The position numbers and the translations under genes were made by a program. 64,000 nt of DNA from JALYGJ01 sp963781705 (lineage in GTDB: Bacteria > Chloroflexota > Limnocylindria > Limnocylindrales > CSP1-4). Of the stretch, positions 34,723 to 43,500 are shown in pieces. Under the pieces are notes generated by a model that saw nothing but the letters and a program-made list of their open reading frames with translations, searched no databases and had not been told where the DNA came from. The stretch lies in contig CAWAGP010000001.1 in NCBI GenBank assembly GCA_963781705.1, positions 744,001 through 808,000 of the forward strand. Direction: 5' to 3'. Positions within the stretch are counted from its first letter, which is position 1, and each line of letters opens with the position of its first letter.

Positions 34723-35805
34723 ATGAGCGCGGGATTGCCGAGCGCGGCGACATTGCGATCCGATCCGGGCCGGCTCGATCCAGTGTTCGACCAGCTGCGG
34801 CGCGCCGTATCCGACCCCGGCCTGCCGGTCGCCGCGCTGGCCGTGGCCGACGCCCAGGGCACCATCCGCAGCTCCGCGTTCGCAGCTGATGGATCGGCGG
34901 TCGCCTCCGACAGCCTGTTCTTCCTCGCCTCGGTGACCAAGCCGATCGTCGCCACGGCCTTCATGCAGTTGGTCGAAGCCGGCCTGACCGACGTTCACGA
35001 GCCGTTCGTCGGCCACCTACCCGAGCTCGGCGGCGGCGCCAAGGCCCAGCTGGCACCGTGGCACGTCCTGACGCACACGTCTGGTATCGCCGACCTGGAT
35101 CCGCAGCAGATGCGCCGCCGCCGGCCGTCAGCCGCTGAGATGACCAGGCACGTGCTGACCGAGCCGCTGCGCTTCGCGCCGGGCACGCGCTGGGAGTACT
35201 GCTCGGCTTCGTTCTACCTCCTGTCGCTGCTGGTCGAACGGCTCACCGGGGTCACTTTCGTTACCCATTTGCGCACGAGCCTGCTCGAGCCGCTGGGCAT
35301 GGACACCACGTTCGATCCACGCGGCACGGGCCGCCAGATCATCCCGGTCGCGGGCATCGGCGCGGACAATCGCTTGATGCGCTGGCTGATGCTGCGCTAT
35401 ATGGCTCGCGCCCAGGTGCCCGGCGGCGGCCTGTTCGGGTCGCTCAACGACCTTGTCGCGTTCGGCTCGGCGACCCTGCAGCCGCGCTCGGCGGGTGGCC
35501 GCCAGCTGCCGCTATCGGCAGCGACCATCGCGCTGATGGGCACCGACCAGACGGCCACCTTGCGCGGGCTGTTCGACGGTGTCCAGCGCGAGGTCCACTT
35601 CGGCCTGGGTTGGGGCAAGCCCACGTTGATGCGCCAGTTGGCCGGCTCGTCGCGCGTGGTTTCCCACGGCGGCGTCACCGGGACGCGTCTGTGGATCGAC
35701 CCCCAGGCCGGCCTCGTGTTCGCCTATCTCAGCAACCGTTGGTCGCCCGATCGCGCGGCCGAGATCGAGGCGCTCGCCGGCGTATATCGGGCGATGACCG
35801 CCTGA
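34723..35805 (+). CDS. serine hydrolase, beta-lactamase/class C type
   Basis: 360 residues of the penicillin-binding/esterase fold without a signal peptide. The SxxK motif is SVTK in ASVTKPIVATAFMQL, the second motif YCS (usually YxN) is in RWEYCSASFYLLSLL, and the third is HGG in VVSHGGVTGTRLW. HTSGIADL is the usual cap of this family. The lack of an export signal argues against a cell-wall role and for an esterase or amide hydrolase, which is inference. Confidence 0.85.
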   Translation: MSAGLPSAATLRSDPGRLDPVFDQLRRAVSDPGLPVAALAVADAQGTIRSSAFAADGSAVASDSLFFLASVTKPIVATAFMQLVEAGLTDVHEPFVGHLPELGGGAKAQLAPWHVLTHTSGIADLDPQQMRRRRPSAAEMTRHVLTEPLRFAPGTRWEYCSASFYLLSLLVERLTGVTFVTHLRTSLLEPLGMDTTFDPRGTGRQIIPVAGIGADNRLMRWLMLRYMARAQVPGGGLFGSLNDLVAFGSATLQPRSAGGRQLPLSAATIALMGTDQTATLRGLFDGVQREVHFGLGWGKPTLMRQLAGSSRVVSHGGVTGTRLWIDPQAGLVFAYLSNRWSPDRAAEIEALAGVYRAMTA

Positions 35806-35821
35806 GGCTGCGACTCGGCCG

Positions 35822-36241
35822 TCAGGGGACGGCGCCCTCGTCGCGCGCAAAGAGGCGCAGGCGCGCCTGACATTCTGCCGCCAGTCGCTCGACCTGGCCG
35901 ATCAACCAGCGCTCGATCCGCGCGCTGTCCTCGAGCGTCAGCTCTTCGCCATAGGAACCTTCGGTCAGCACGATGCCGTCGGCGCTCCGGAAATCGGTCG
36001 TCCAGTTCGCCTGAAGCTGGACCAGCACGTCGGCCACGGCCGCGCGGGAGAAGGACCAGTCGACGTACTCGCCGTTCAGGCGATCGACGATGTCGCGCAG
36101 GCGGATGCGTTCGCCACGCGGCAGGCGCGCCACGAGGTGGGCGACGCGCAGTCCGGCAAACGGATCACCCGACTCGGCGATCACCGGCTGGTGGACGTTT
36201 GGATCGGGCAGCCCGGGCACGCCGCGCAGTTGCATGGTCAT
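35822..36241 (-). CDS. hypothetical protein
   Basis: 139 residues, no recognised domain. The sequence mixes helices with RIRLRDIVDRLNGEYVDW and TDFRSADGIVLTEGSYGEEL; no membrane segment. A GATGAG precedes the ATG, and the gene starts 4 nt after the DUF2255 stop, so it is the last gene of a three-gene unit with that and the metalloprotease. Confidence 0.55.
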   Translation of the reverse strand: MTMQLRGVPGLPDPNVHQPVIAESGDPFAGLRVAHLVARLPRGERIRLRDIVDRLNGEYVDWSFSRAAVADVLVQLQANWTTDFRSADGIVLTEGSYGEELTLEDSARIERWLIGQVERLAAECQARLRLFARDEGAVP

Positions 36242-36245
36242 CTCA

Positions 36246-36602
36246 TCATTCGGTGCGCCGCTCCAGCAGCAGCGTCGAGCCGAGTACCTCAGGCGCCAGC
36301 ATGGCTGGTGTCGACGGATCGCCGCGGTACTTGCGCGCCAGCGCGCGGCTGCAGCGCTCGATCAGCGCTGGGTCATCGACGTGCCGGGCGGTGACGGGAA
36401 CGCGTTGGCCGGCCACGCGAAGCGTCAACCGACCAGGCGAGCGCAACGCGTCCCGATACCAGCGGCCGCGCTCGCCGAGCCACGACCTGATGAATACCTC
36501 GCCTTCGTCGACGACCACCCATATCGTGGTCCGGCGGGACTCGCCGGATAGCCGCTCGGTCTCGACATCGACCTCCCATTCGCTATCCAGGAGATCGACC
36601 AC
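36246..36602 (-). CDS. DUF2255 family protein (flavin/F420 split-barrel-like)
   Basis: 118 residues. The run SRRTTIWVVVDEGEVFIRSW then RGRWYRDALRSPG matches the DUF2255 group, related to the deazaflavin nitroreductase/split-barrel proteins; it could bind F420 or FMN. GTG start at 36602, 28 nt after the metalloprotease stop. Confidence 0.72.
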   Translation of the reverse strand: MVDLLDSEWEVDVETERLSGESRRTTIWVVVDEGEVFIRSWLGERGRWYRDALRSPGRLTLRVAGQRVPVTARHVDDPALIERCSRALARKYRGDPSTPAMLAPEVLGSTLLLERRTE

Positions 36603-36630
36603 TCTGCGCTCGAAGATCGTTCAGCCCTGC

Positions 36631-37347
36631 TCAATAGAGGGCGTTGAGGCCGCGAATATCGCCCCAGCCGAGCGTCGCCTCCTGGTTCTCGCACACGCCG
36701 TCGATGTACGGGCTCATGGTCAGTCGACCGTGGCGCCGCTCGCTGACATGGCCCAGGCCGAACACGTGGCCGGCCTCGTGCGTGACCGTCGACTCGAGCA
36801 TCACCTGTTCACGACAGCCCTGGAGCGAGAGTGCCCACGACTCACCGCTGTTGATCACCATGTCCGCCTCGACGATGTGGCCGCGGCTGGTCCAGTAGCA
36901 GGTCACCGCCAGCACGCCCGACGGCAGGCGGCCAAACGCAACCACGTTCGCACCGTCGCGCGAGTTGCAGTTCGCGCCCCGCTTGGTGCTGCCCAGGTAG
37001 GTGGCCTGGATGGCGACGCTCGTGGGCCGACCGCAGTCGTTGTGCTCAGAAGTCAGGTTGTGGAACGAGCGGATGATTGTCTGGCGTACCGCGGCGCGGT
37101 TGAGCGAGCGCGGCACAGACGAGCCGTTGAATGACCAGCTGTACGACCCGTTTCGCCATGTGCCGCCGATCAGCTTGTAGGCCTTGTCGAAACACGGATC
37201 GGGCACCACGCCGAGGTGACCCGCCGCACGACTGCCCAGACGCACCGCATCGACGTGCATGACCGACTGCGCCGCCGCCGGCACAGATCCGAGACAGAAG
37301 ACTGCGATCGTCGCCAGCAGCGCGGCGAAGCGAAGCGATTTCACCAT
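36631..37347 (-). CDS. secreted matrixin-like zinc metalloprotease
   Basis: 238 residues with a classical signal peptide (KSLRFAALLATIAVFCL, then cleavage near AAAQS at about residue 27). The catalytic zinc motif HEAGHVFGLGH (HExxHxxGxxH) and a Met in RLTMSPYIDG (Met-turn) place it among M10-like metzincins. Six further cysteines (PDPCFD, NDCGR, ANCNS, VTCYW, QGCREQ, GVCEN) suggest three disulfides, fitting an exported protein. Shine-Dalgarno GGGGGAGG lies 6 nt before the ATG. It may be an extracellular protease or a self-processing toxin. Confidence 0.85.
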   Translation of the reverse strand: MVKSLRFAALLATIAVFCLGSVPAAAQSVMHVDAVRLGSRAAGHLGVVPDPCFDKAYKLIGGTWRNGSYSWSFNGSSVPRSLNRAAVRQTIIRSFHNLTSEHNDCGRPTSVAIQATYLGSTKRGANCNSRDGANVVAFGRLPSGVLAVTCYWTSRGHIVEADMVINSGESWALSLQGCREQVMLESTVTHEAGHVFGLGHVSERRHGRLTMSPYIDGVCENQEATLGWGDIRGLNALY

Positions 37348-37432
37348 GGTGCCTCCCCCGCAAGACAGCCCCGTTCACGACGTCAATGAAGGATACGCCG
37401 GCCGGTCCGGCCGAGAGCGGCCGCAGATCCGG

Positions 37433-38983
37433 TTACAGCAGCTCGCCGTGCGCGGATCCGGTTGGCTCGCCGTCGCGCGGGCGCGGCTCCTCGCCCGGCC
37501 CGTACGGCTTGCCGTTCTCCGCTGGCTCTCCGAGTACGGGCAGGTCCGTGCCGACCCGGCCCTCGATCGCGCCCACGCCGTAGGGCGTCCATTTGTCGGG
37601 CCGCTGCAGACGATGCGGTTCGACGTTGCCGCGCGCATGGACCTCTTCGAAGCCGGCCGGCTCGATCCACATCTGCTCACCTTCGAGCAGGCCGAGAACG
37701 CCGGACTGACCCGGCTCCGCGCGCGCCGACAGGCAGGCTTTACAGCGCGACCTGTCGTGCTGTCTGTAGTCGAGCGGCTCCTCGTAGGTCGTGATGTACC
37801 CCTCGTAGTTGCGCAGCACGACCTTGTGGTCGGAGTAGCTGATCAGGTAGTTGGGCATGATCGGGATCTTGCCGCCACCGCCCGGCGCGTCGATCACGTA
37901 GGTCGGTACTCCGTAACCGCTGGTGTGCCCGCGCAGGCCCTCCATGATCTCGAGGCCCTTACCGACCGGCGTCCTGAAGTGGCCCGAGCCCTCGACCAGA
38001 TCGCACTGGTAGATGTAATAGGGCCGCACGCGGATCTCGACCAGCCGATGAACCAGCTCACGCTGGATGTTGACGCAGTCGTTCACGCCGGCGAGGAGCA
38101 CCGACTGGTTGCCGACCGGAATGCCGGCCCTGGTCAGCTTGTCGACCGCGCGCGCCACCTCGGGCGTGATCTCGTTGGCATGGTTGAAGTGCAGGTTGAT
38201 CCACATCGGGTGGTACTTCGCGAGCATCTCGCACAGCTCATCGTCAACGCGCTGGGGCAGGAAGACGGGCACCCGCGTGCCGATGCGGATGATCTCGATG
38301 TGCGGGATTTCGCGGATGCCGCGGATGATCGACTCGAGCAGCTTGGGCGCCAGCGTCAGCCCGTCGCCGCCGCTGATGAGCACGTCGCGCACCTGCGGCG
38401 TCCGGCGCAGGTACTCGAGCTGCGCCTCGTGTTCCTTGCGATTGAAGTTCTGCGTCGGGTCGCCCACGATGCGCGACCGGGTGCAATAGCGGCAGTAGCT
38501 GGCGCACTGGGTGGTGACGAGCATCAGCACGCGGTCCGGGTAGCGGTGAACGAGGCCGGGCACGGGCGAGTGGCGGTCCTCGGCCAGCGAGTCTTCCATC
38601 ATGCCCGTGAACGCGGCGGCCTCGCGACCGGTCGGAATGACCTGCCGGCGGATGGGATCGTCCGCGTCGTCGGGGTCGATCAGGCTGATGAAATACGGCG
38701 TGATGTCGACCCGGAACTTGTCCGGCGCAGAGAGGCCCTCGCGTTCATCGTCAGTCAGGTTGAGGACCTGCTCGACCTCTGCGAGATCGTTGACGCGGTG
38801 CGACAGCTGCCAGCGCCAGTCGTTCCACTTCTCGTCGGGAACGTCAGCCCACAGCGGTGCACGCCGGCTGACTGCCGGGCGGCCGTCGGGGCCCAGCTGG
38901 CGCGCCGGGTCGCGATGGTTGACGAACGGCTCGTCTGCCATTGCGGCCAGCCCGGCTTTGTCGGTGTCGACGATCGCTGCCAC
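37433..38983 (-). CDS. kamA: lysine 2,3-aminomutase with C-terminal extension
   Basis: Radical-SAM, PLP-dependent interconversion of L-lysine and beta-lysine. 516 residues. The 4Fe-4S motif is CASYCRYC (Cys160, 164, 167). Lys372 in GGGGKIPIMPNY binds PLP, Asp328 (QCDLVEG) and Asp365 (VIDAPG) match the lysine-binding pair, spaced 37 residues apart as in clostridial KamA, and Cys303 with Cys414/Cys417 match zinc ligands. About 95 residues after the zinc cysteines are extra, Gly/Pro/Glu-rich and probably disordered. GTG start with GAGGGAG 5 nt upstream. No other lysine-fermentation genes are present, so beta-lysine may serve as an osmolyte or antibiotic part. Confidence 0.92.
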   Translation of the reverse strand: MAAIVDTDKAGLAAMADEPFVNHRDPARQLGPDGRPAVSRRAPLWADVPDEKWNDWRWQLSHRVNDLAEVEQVLNLTDDEREGLSAPDKFRVDITPYFISLIDPDDADDPIRRQVIPTGREAAAFTGMMEDSLAEDRHSPVPGLVHRYPDRVLMLVTTQCASYCRYCTRSRIVGDPTQNFNRKEHEAQLEYLRRTPQVRDVLISGGDGLTLAPKLLESIIRGIREIPHIEIIRIGTRVPVFLPQRVDDELCEMLAKYHPMWINLHFNHANEITPEVARAVDKLTRAGIPVGNQSVLLAGVNDCVNIQRELVHRLVEIRVRPYYIYQCDLVEGSGHFRTPVGKGLEIMEGLRGHTSGYGVPTYVIDAPGGGGKIPIMPNYLISYSDHKVVLRNYEGYITTYEEPLDYRQHDRSRCKACLSARAEPGQSGVLGLLEGEQMWIEPAGFEEVHARGNVEPHRLQRPDKWTPYGVGAIEGRVGTDLPVLGEPAENGKPYGPGEEPRPRDGEPTGSAHGELL

Positions 38984-39005
38984 GCGCTCCCTCGCTGCGA
39001 AGTGA

Positions 39006-39024
39006 GTGCATATTCCTTATGCAC
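39006..39024. promoter_or_regulatory. palindrome upstream of kamA, candidate operator
   Basis: GTGCATA and TATGCAC arms of 7 bp flank a 5-bp centre (TTCCT). It lies 22 bp upstream of the kamA start in the AT-rich gap to the divergent membrane protein gene. The element TTCCTTATGCACAG within it recurs once, at 61657-61670. Confidence 0.5.
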
Positions 39025-39076
39025 AGTGGATAAGAGGGTGATCATAGCGCGCCGCAGACAACCCCTTGCTGTTTGC

Positions 39077-39082
39077 TAGACT
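39077..39082 (+). promoter_or_regulatory. -10 box, leaderless promoter
   Basis: TAGACT, 8 nt before the ATG at 39091. Confidence 0.5.
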
Positions 39083-39090
39083 CGGCGCCA

Positions 39091-39480
39091 ATGTCGATTG
39101 CGCGCTGGAAGCAACTGGCCATGCTGTTTGCGCTGCTGCTGACGGGCGTGGCGATCGTGTCGCTGTTCGCCGGCTTCCAGCAGCTCATCGGCCATCCGTT
39201 CGCGATGTTCGGGGCCATCCTGATCGCCGGCGTGATGGCGTTCATCTTCCTGCGCGTGGCGCTCGTTCCCAGCCAGCGCTTCACGCCGTGGACGCACACC
39301 CTGTTCGGACCGAACGGCCGCTGGTTCTTCCTGATCCTGATCGTGCTGTGGGGCGCCGGCATGGCCTTCCTCGCCAGCCTGGGCCTGGGCCCGCAGCAAG
39401 CCGGCGCGCCGGCCCTGGTTGGGCTGTTCGTGGGCATATTCGTGTTCATGGGCTTCATCTGGGCGGTAATCGGCGAGTAA
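39091..39480 (+). CDS. hypothetical four-helix membrane protein
   Basis: 129 residues. Hydrophobic segments at about 9-30, 37-58, 75-97 and 106-127, so four membrane helices with short loops. Unknown family. It precedes osmC by 27 nt and is probably co-transcribed with it from the 39077 box. Confidence 0.6.
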   Translation: MSIARWKQLAMLFALLLTGVAIVSLFAGFQQLIGHPFAMFGAILIAGVMAFIFLRVALVPSQRFTPWTHTLFGPNGRWFFLILIVLWGAGMAFLASLGLGPQQAGAPALVGLFVGIFVFMGFIWAVIGE

Positions 39481-39507
39481 CTCGCCGCCGCCGGGAGTAG
39501 CTCAACT

Positions 39508-40011
39508 CTGCGCAGCGTCACGGTTTCCTGGGACAAGGCCGCCGGCCGGTTCAGCGCCGTCGGCTCGAACGCGGCGCACACCGTTGCCATCAACGCACCG
39601 CGTGAGCCGCACGAGACGCGCGGCTCGACCGGATTTGCCGCGACCGAACTGCTGCTCGCGGCCGCCGGCTCATGCTCGGCGTGGGACGTCGTCGAGATCA
39701 TGCGCAAGCGGCGCGCGCAGATGGACTCGCTCGAGGTGGCGGTCGAGGGTGACCAGCAGAGTGACCCGCCGTGGACTTATCGGAACGTGACGCTCCACTA
39801 CCGCGTGGCCGGCCAGGGCCTGACGCTACCGGTGATCGGGAGGGTGATCCGCCTGAGCATCGTGCGCTACTGCTCGGTCATCGCCACCATCGCCGGCAGC
39901 GCCACCATCGCGGCAACGGTTGAGCTGGTCGATGGCCACGGTTCGAGCAGCGGCCGCCAGCCGATCGAGCTGGCACTCCCCGCCACAGACGAGGACCTAG
40001 CCGAGGGCTAA
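39508..40011 (+). CDS. OsmC-family peroxiredoxin/hydroperoxide reductase, apparent CTG start
   Basis: Reads from the stop of the preceding gene with no ATG, GTG or TTG before the domain; the only near-cognate start is CTG 39508, with GGGAG about 10 nt upstream, giving LRSVTVSWDKAAGRF and about 167 residues. Both catalytic cysteines of OsmC are present (AAAGSCSAWDVVEIM and VRYCSVIATIAG). An internal ATG at 39700 would lose the first cysteine. Probably reduces organic hydroperoxides in the cytosol; the C-terminal end overlaps the HIT gene by 15 bp tail to tail. Confidence 0.78.
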   Translation: MRSVTVSWDKAAGRFSAVGSNAAHTVAINAPREPHETRGSTGFAATELLLAAAGSCSAWDVVEIMRKRRAQMDSLEVAVEGDQQSDPPWTYRNVTLHYRVAGQGLTLPVIGRVIRLSIVRYCSVIATIAGSATIAATVELVDGHGSSSGRQPIELALPATDEDLAEG

Positions 40012-40446
40012 CGCCTCGCGGATCTGCGCGGCAGCGCGCGCCGCGCTTTGTGCGTCACAGGTCCAGCGCCCTCCGAACACGTCCGGCATCAGGTCGGGTC
40101 CCAGGGCGGGCATGTCCGCGTAGCGCGGGATCAGGTGGAAATGCAGGTGGTGCACCGTCTCGGCAAACGAGGTGACGTAGATGCGCTCTGGTGCCAGGAC
40201 TGGGCGCATCGCCCGCAGCAACCGGCGCAGGACCGGTCCCAGGGTGGCGGCCTCGGCGTCGGTCAGATCGGCCAGCTCGTGGACGTGCCGGCGTGGCTTG
40301 AGGATCAGGTAGCCGCGCAGCAGACGCGTCAGCTCATGGTCGGCCTGCCATAGCTCGTCGACCAGGATTGGTCCGCCCGGCGGGTCGGCTCGGCCGTTGT
40401 TGACGTCACAGGCGAGGCACGTTCCGGGAACCGGGGCGGCTTTCAT
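39997..40446 (-). CDS. HIT-family nucleotide hydrolase
   Basis: 149 residues with the histidine triad HHLHFHLIPR (HxHxHxx), the RGYLILKPRRHVHELADL region and a CLACDVNNG zinc-like start. Members hydrolyse or transfer nucleoside phosphoramidates and dinucleoside polyphosphates. Start at 40446 with CATACT 7 nt upstream. Convergent with OsmC. Confidence 0.88.
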   Translation of the reverse strand: MKAAPVPGTCLACDVNNGRADPPGGPILVDELWQADHELTRLLRGYLILKPRRHVHELADLTDAEAATLGPVLRRLLRAMRPVLAPERIYVTSFAETVHHLHFHLIPRYADMPALGPDLMPDVFGGRWTCDAQSAARAAAQIREALALG

Positions 40447-40453
40447 GCAACGG

Positions 40454-40459
40454 AGTATG
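40454..40459 (-). promoter_or_regulatory. -10 box of the HIT gene
   Basis: CATACT on the minus strand, 7 nt before ATG 40446. Confidence 0.4.
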
Positions 40460-40521
40460 GGACGCCAACTCCTGGAACGGCGCGGGCAGAGCGGGGCGGC
40501 GCGAGCGACACTGGACGCTCC

Positions 40522-43500
40522 GTGAACGTCTTCTATCGCCTCGGCCTGTTCGCCGCGCGGCACCGCTACGCAGTCGTCGCCACCTGGGGGCTGCTACTCC
40601 TCGGCGCGTTGCCTTTCGCGCCGCAGTTGCCGGGCGCGCTGCGCTCGGGCGGCTTCTCGCTCGACGATCTCGAGGCGTCACGGACGCGGCTGCTGCTGCA
40701 GGACCAGCTGGGCGTGCCGCCATCGGCGATGGTGATCGTCATCCAGAGCCAGACTGAGGCACGCGCAGGTGATGCCGCCTTCAACCAGGGCGTGGCCCGT
40801 GTGCTGGCCAACGTGCCGGGGGCAGACCACGTCACCGGGCTCATCACCCACTTCACCAACCCACGCCAGGTCAGCGCCGATCGGCGCACCGTCTACGAAG
40901 TCGTCGCCCTCGACCTGGCACCCGACGACTCGCCAGCGGCCTTGGCGCCGGTCGAGCAGGCCGTCACCCAGGCTCCCGGGCTGAACGTCTACCTCGCCGG
41001 CGGGCCGGCCTTCTACGGCGATATCCAGGTCCTGTCGGAAACCGACCTGCGACGCAGCGAATTCATCTCGCTGCCCCTCGCGGCATTGGCGTTGCTGCTC
41101 GTCTTCGGCAGCGTCGTCGCGGCGGGCGTGCCGATCGTCGTCGGCGGTTCGGCGGTGGTCATTGCGCTCGGCGTCCTGTTCTTCATCGCGCAGCTCACGC
41201 CACTGTCCATCTTCGTGCTCAACCTGGCGACGTTGCTCGGCCTGGGCCTGGGCGTCGACTACGCGCTGCTGCTCACCAGCCGCTTCAGGGAGGAACTGCG
41301 CCAGCGCAATGGCGGATGGACGGCTGCCGGCGCGATCGACCAGGACGCGATCAACGAGGCCGTCGCCGCGACGGTGGGCACGGCCGGGCGGGCCGTCTTC
41401 TTCAGTGGCCTGACCGTGCTGCTCGGGCTGGCCGGCCTCGTGCTCTTCGAGTTCATGGTCCTGCGCTCGGTGGGCATTGCCGGCGCCGCGGTGGTCGGCG
41501 TTGCCGTCAGCGCCGCGGTCACCCTGCTACCGGCCGGGTTGGCATTGCTCGGCCCGGGTGTCGACGCGATGCCGGTGCACCTGCGTGAACGGCTCGCGCG
41601 CAGAGTCGGCCTGCCGATCGGCGCGGCCGACCCGAACCGCGAAGGCGCATGGGGACGCCTGGCGCGCCGAGTGATGGCCCGGCCGCTGCTCTTCTTCATC
41701 CCGACGCTGACCGTGCTGATCCTGCTCGGCACGCCCTTCCTGCACGTGCATTTCGATGCGCCCGACGCGTCGATCCTGCCGCCCACCGTGCCGTCGCGGG
41801 CGGCCTACGACCTGCTCGTCGAGAACTTCGGCGAGGGCGACTTCGCGCCGATCACGCTGGCGATCACCACGCCCGGCCCGGTGACCAGCGCGCAGAACGT
41901 GGGTGCGCTGTACGACTACTCACGGCGCATCGCCGCCGATCCGCGCGTGACCCGCGTCGAGGGCCTGGTCAACGTCGACCCGCGCCTCAGCCGCGCGCAA
42001 TACCAGTTGCTGCTCGGCGCCCCCGGTGGCCCGGCCGACCGTTTCGTAGCCAACGTGCTCGCGGCAACGACCAACGGCAATTTGACGGCCTTCACCGTCT
42101 ACACGCCGTACGGACCGAACCGAGCCGAGGCTCAGGCGCTGGTGGCCGACCTGCGCAACCCATCCTCCGCGGTGGCTCCGCCGCCCGGCTTAAGCGTCCT
42201 CGTCGGCGGTGGCGCAGCCGAGGTGGGCGACGTCGTCCAGCGCATCGCCACCGACTTCCCGCGCTCGGCGGCGTTCATCCTGCTGGCCACCTACCTGGTG
42301 CTGCTGGTGCTGTTGCGCTCTGTCGTGCTGCCGGCCAAGGCGCTCATCGTCAACGCGCTGTCGATCACCGCCAGCTTTGGCGCGCTGGTATGGATCTTCC
42401 AGGACGGCAACCTGTCGGCGTTGCTCGGCTTCCAGCCCCTCGGTTTCGTCGAGACGACACTGCCGGTGATCCTGTTCTGTGTCCTGTTCGGGTTGTCCAT
42501 GGACTACGAGGTCTTCCTGCTGTCACGCATGAAGGAGGCCTATGACCTGACCGGCGACAACCGCGAGGCGGTGGTCCGCGGCATGGAGCGCTCGGGACGC
42601 ATCGTCAGCTCGGCGGCGCTCATCGTGGTCGTGGTCGCCGGCTCGTTCGCCTTTGCCGACATCGTGCTCATCAAGGCGCTCGGCCTGGGCGTGGCCATCG
42701 CCGTGGCACTCGACGCCACGCTCGTACGGGCGCTACTGGTGCCGTCGGCAATGCGCCTGCTGGGCAAGGTCAACTGGTGGCTGCCCAACCGGTTGCGCCG
42801 CATCCTGCCCCCGCTGGCCGCTGCCCTGCTGGTCCTCGGCTGCTCAACGGGTGGCCGGATCCTGTCCAACCCACTGCCGCCCACCCCGTCACTGCCGACC
42901 GCGGCCCCTGCCGCCAGCCGGCTGCCCGACCCACAGCCGATCCGTCTGCCGAACGACGGCCTGCCGCACGACCGGCTCACCGAGTGGTGGTACTACACCG
43001 GCCATCTGCGCGCGCAGGACGGCCGCAACTTCGGCTTCGAATTCGTCATCTTCCGCGCCGAGCGCGGCTGGTTCCCGGTTTCATGGGCGTCGCATCTCGC
43101 GCTGACCGACGAGCAGGGCGACCGATTCATGTACGACCAGCGCTCCGAGATCGGTCCGCAGGTCTACGTCAACACGCCCGTCAACGGCTACCTGTTCGAC
43201 CTCACGGGCTCCGACGATGCCGGCGTGCCCGACCTCGCCGCCGCGCCATGGCAGATGAGCAGCGGCGGCGGCGGCGACGCGAGCCTGTCTGCGCAGGCTG
43301 CGGACTTCGGGCTCAACCTGACGCTCCAGGCGACGCGCGCTACGCCCGTGCTCCACGATGGCGACGGCTGGGTGGACTTCGGTCCTGCCGGCGGCTCGTA
43401 CTACTACTCCTGGCCGCGCATGGCCGCGTCGGGCACGCTCGATCTCGGCGGGCAACAGTTCGCCGTCGCTGGCAGCGCCTGGTTCGACCACCAGTGGGGC

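Noticed and set aside
37259..39079. A 606-codon plus ORF opposite kamA
   Set aside because: Antisense to a clear radical-SAM gene and without a domain; a GC-driven shadow.
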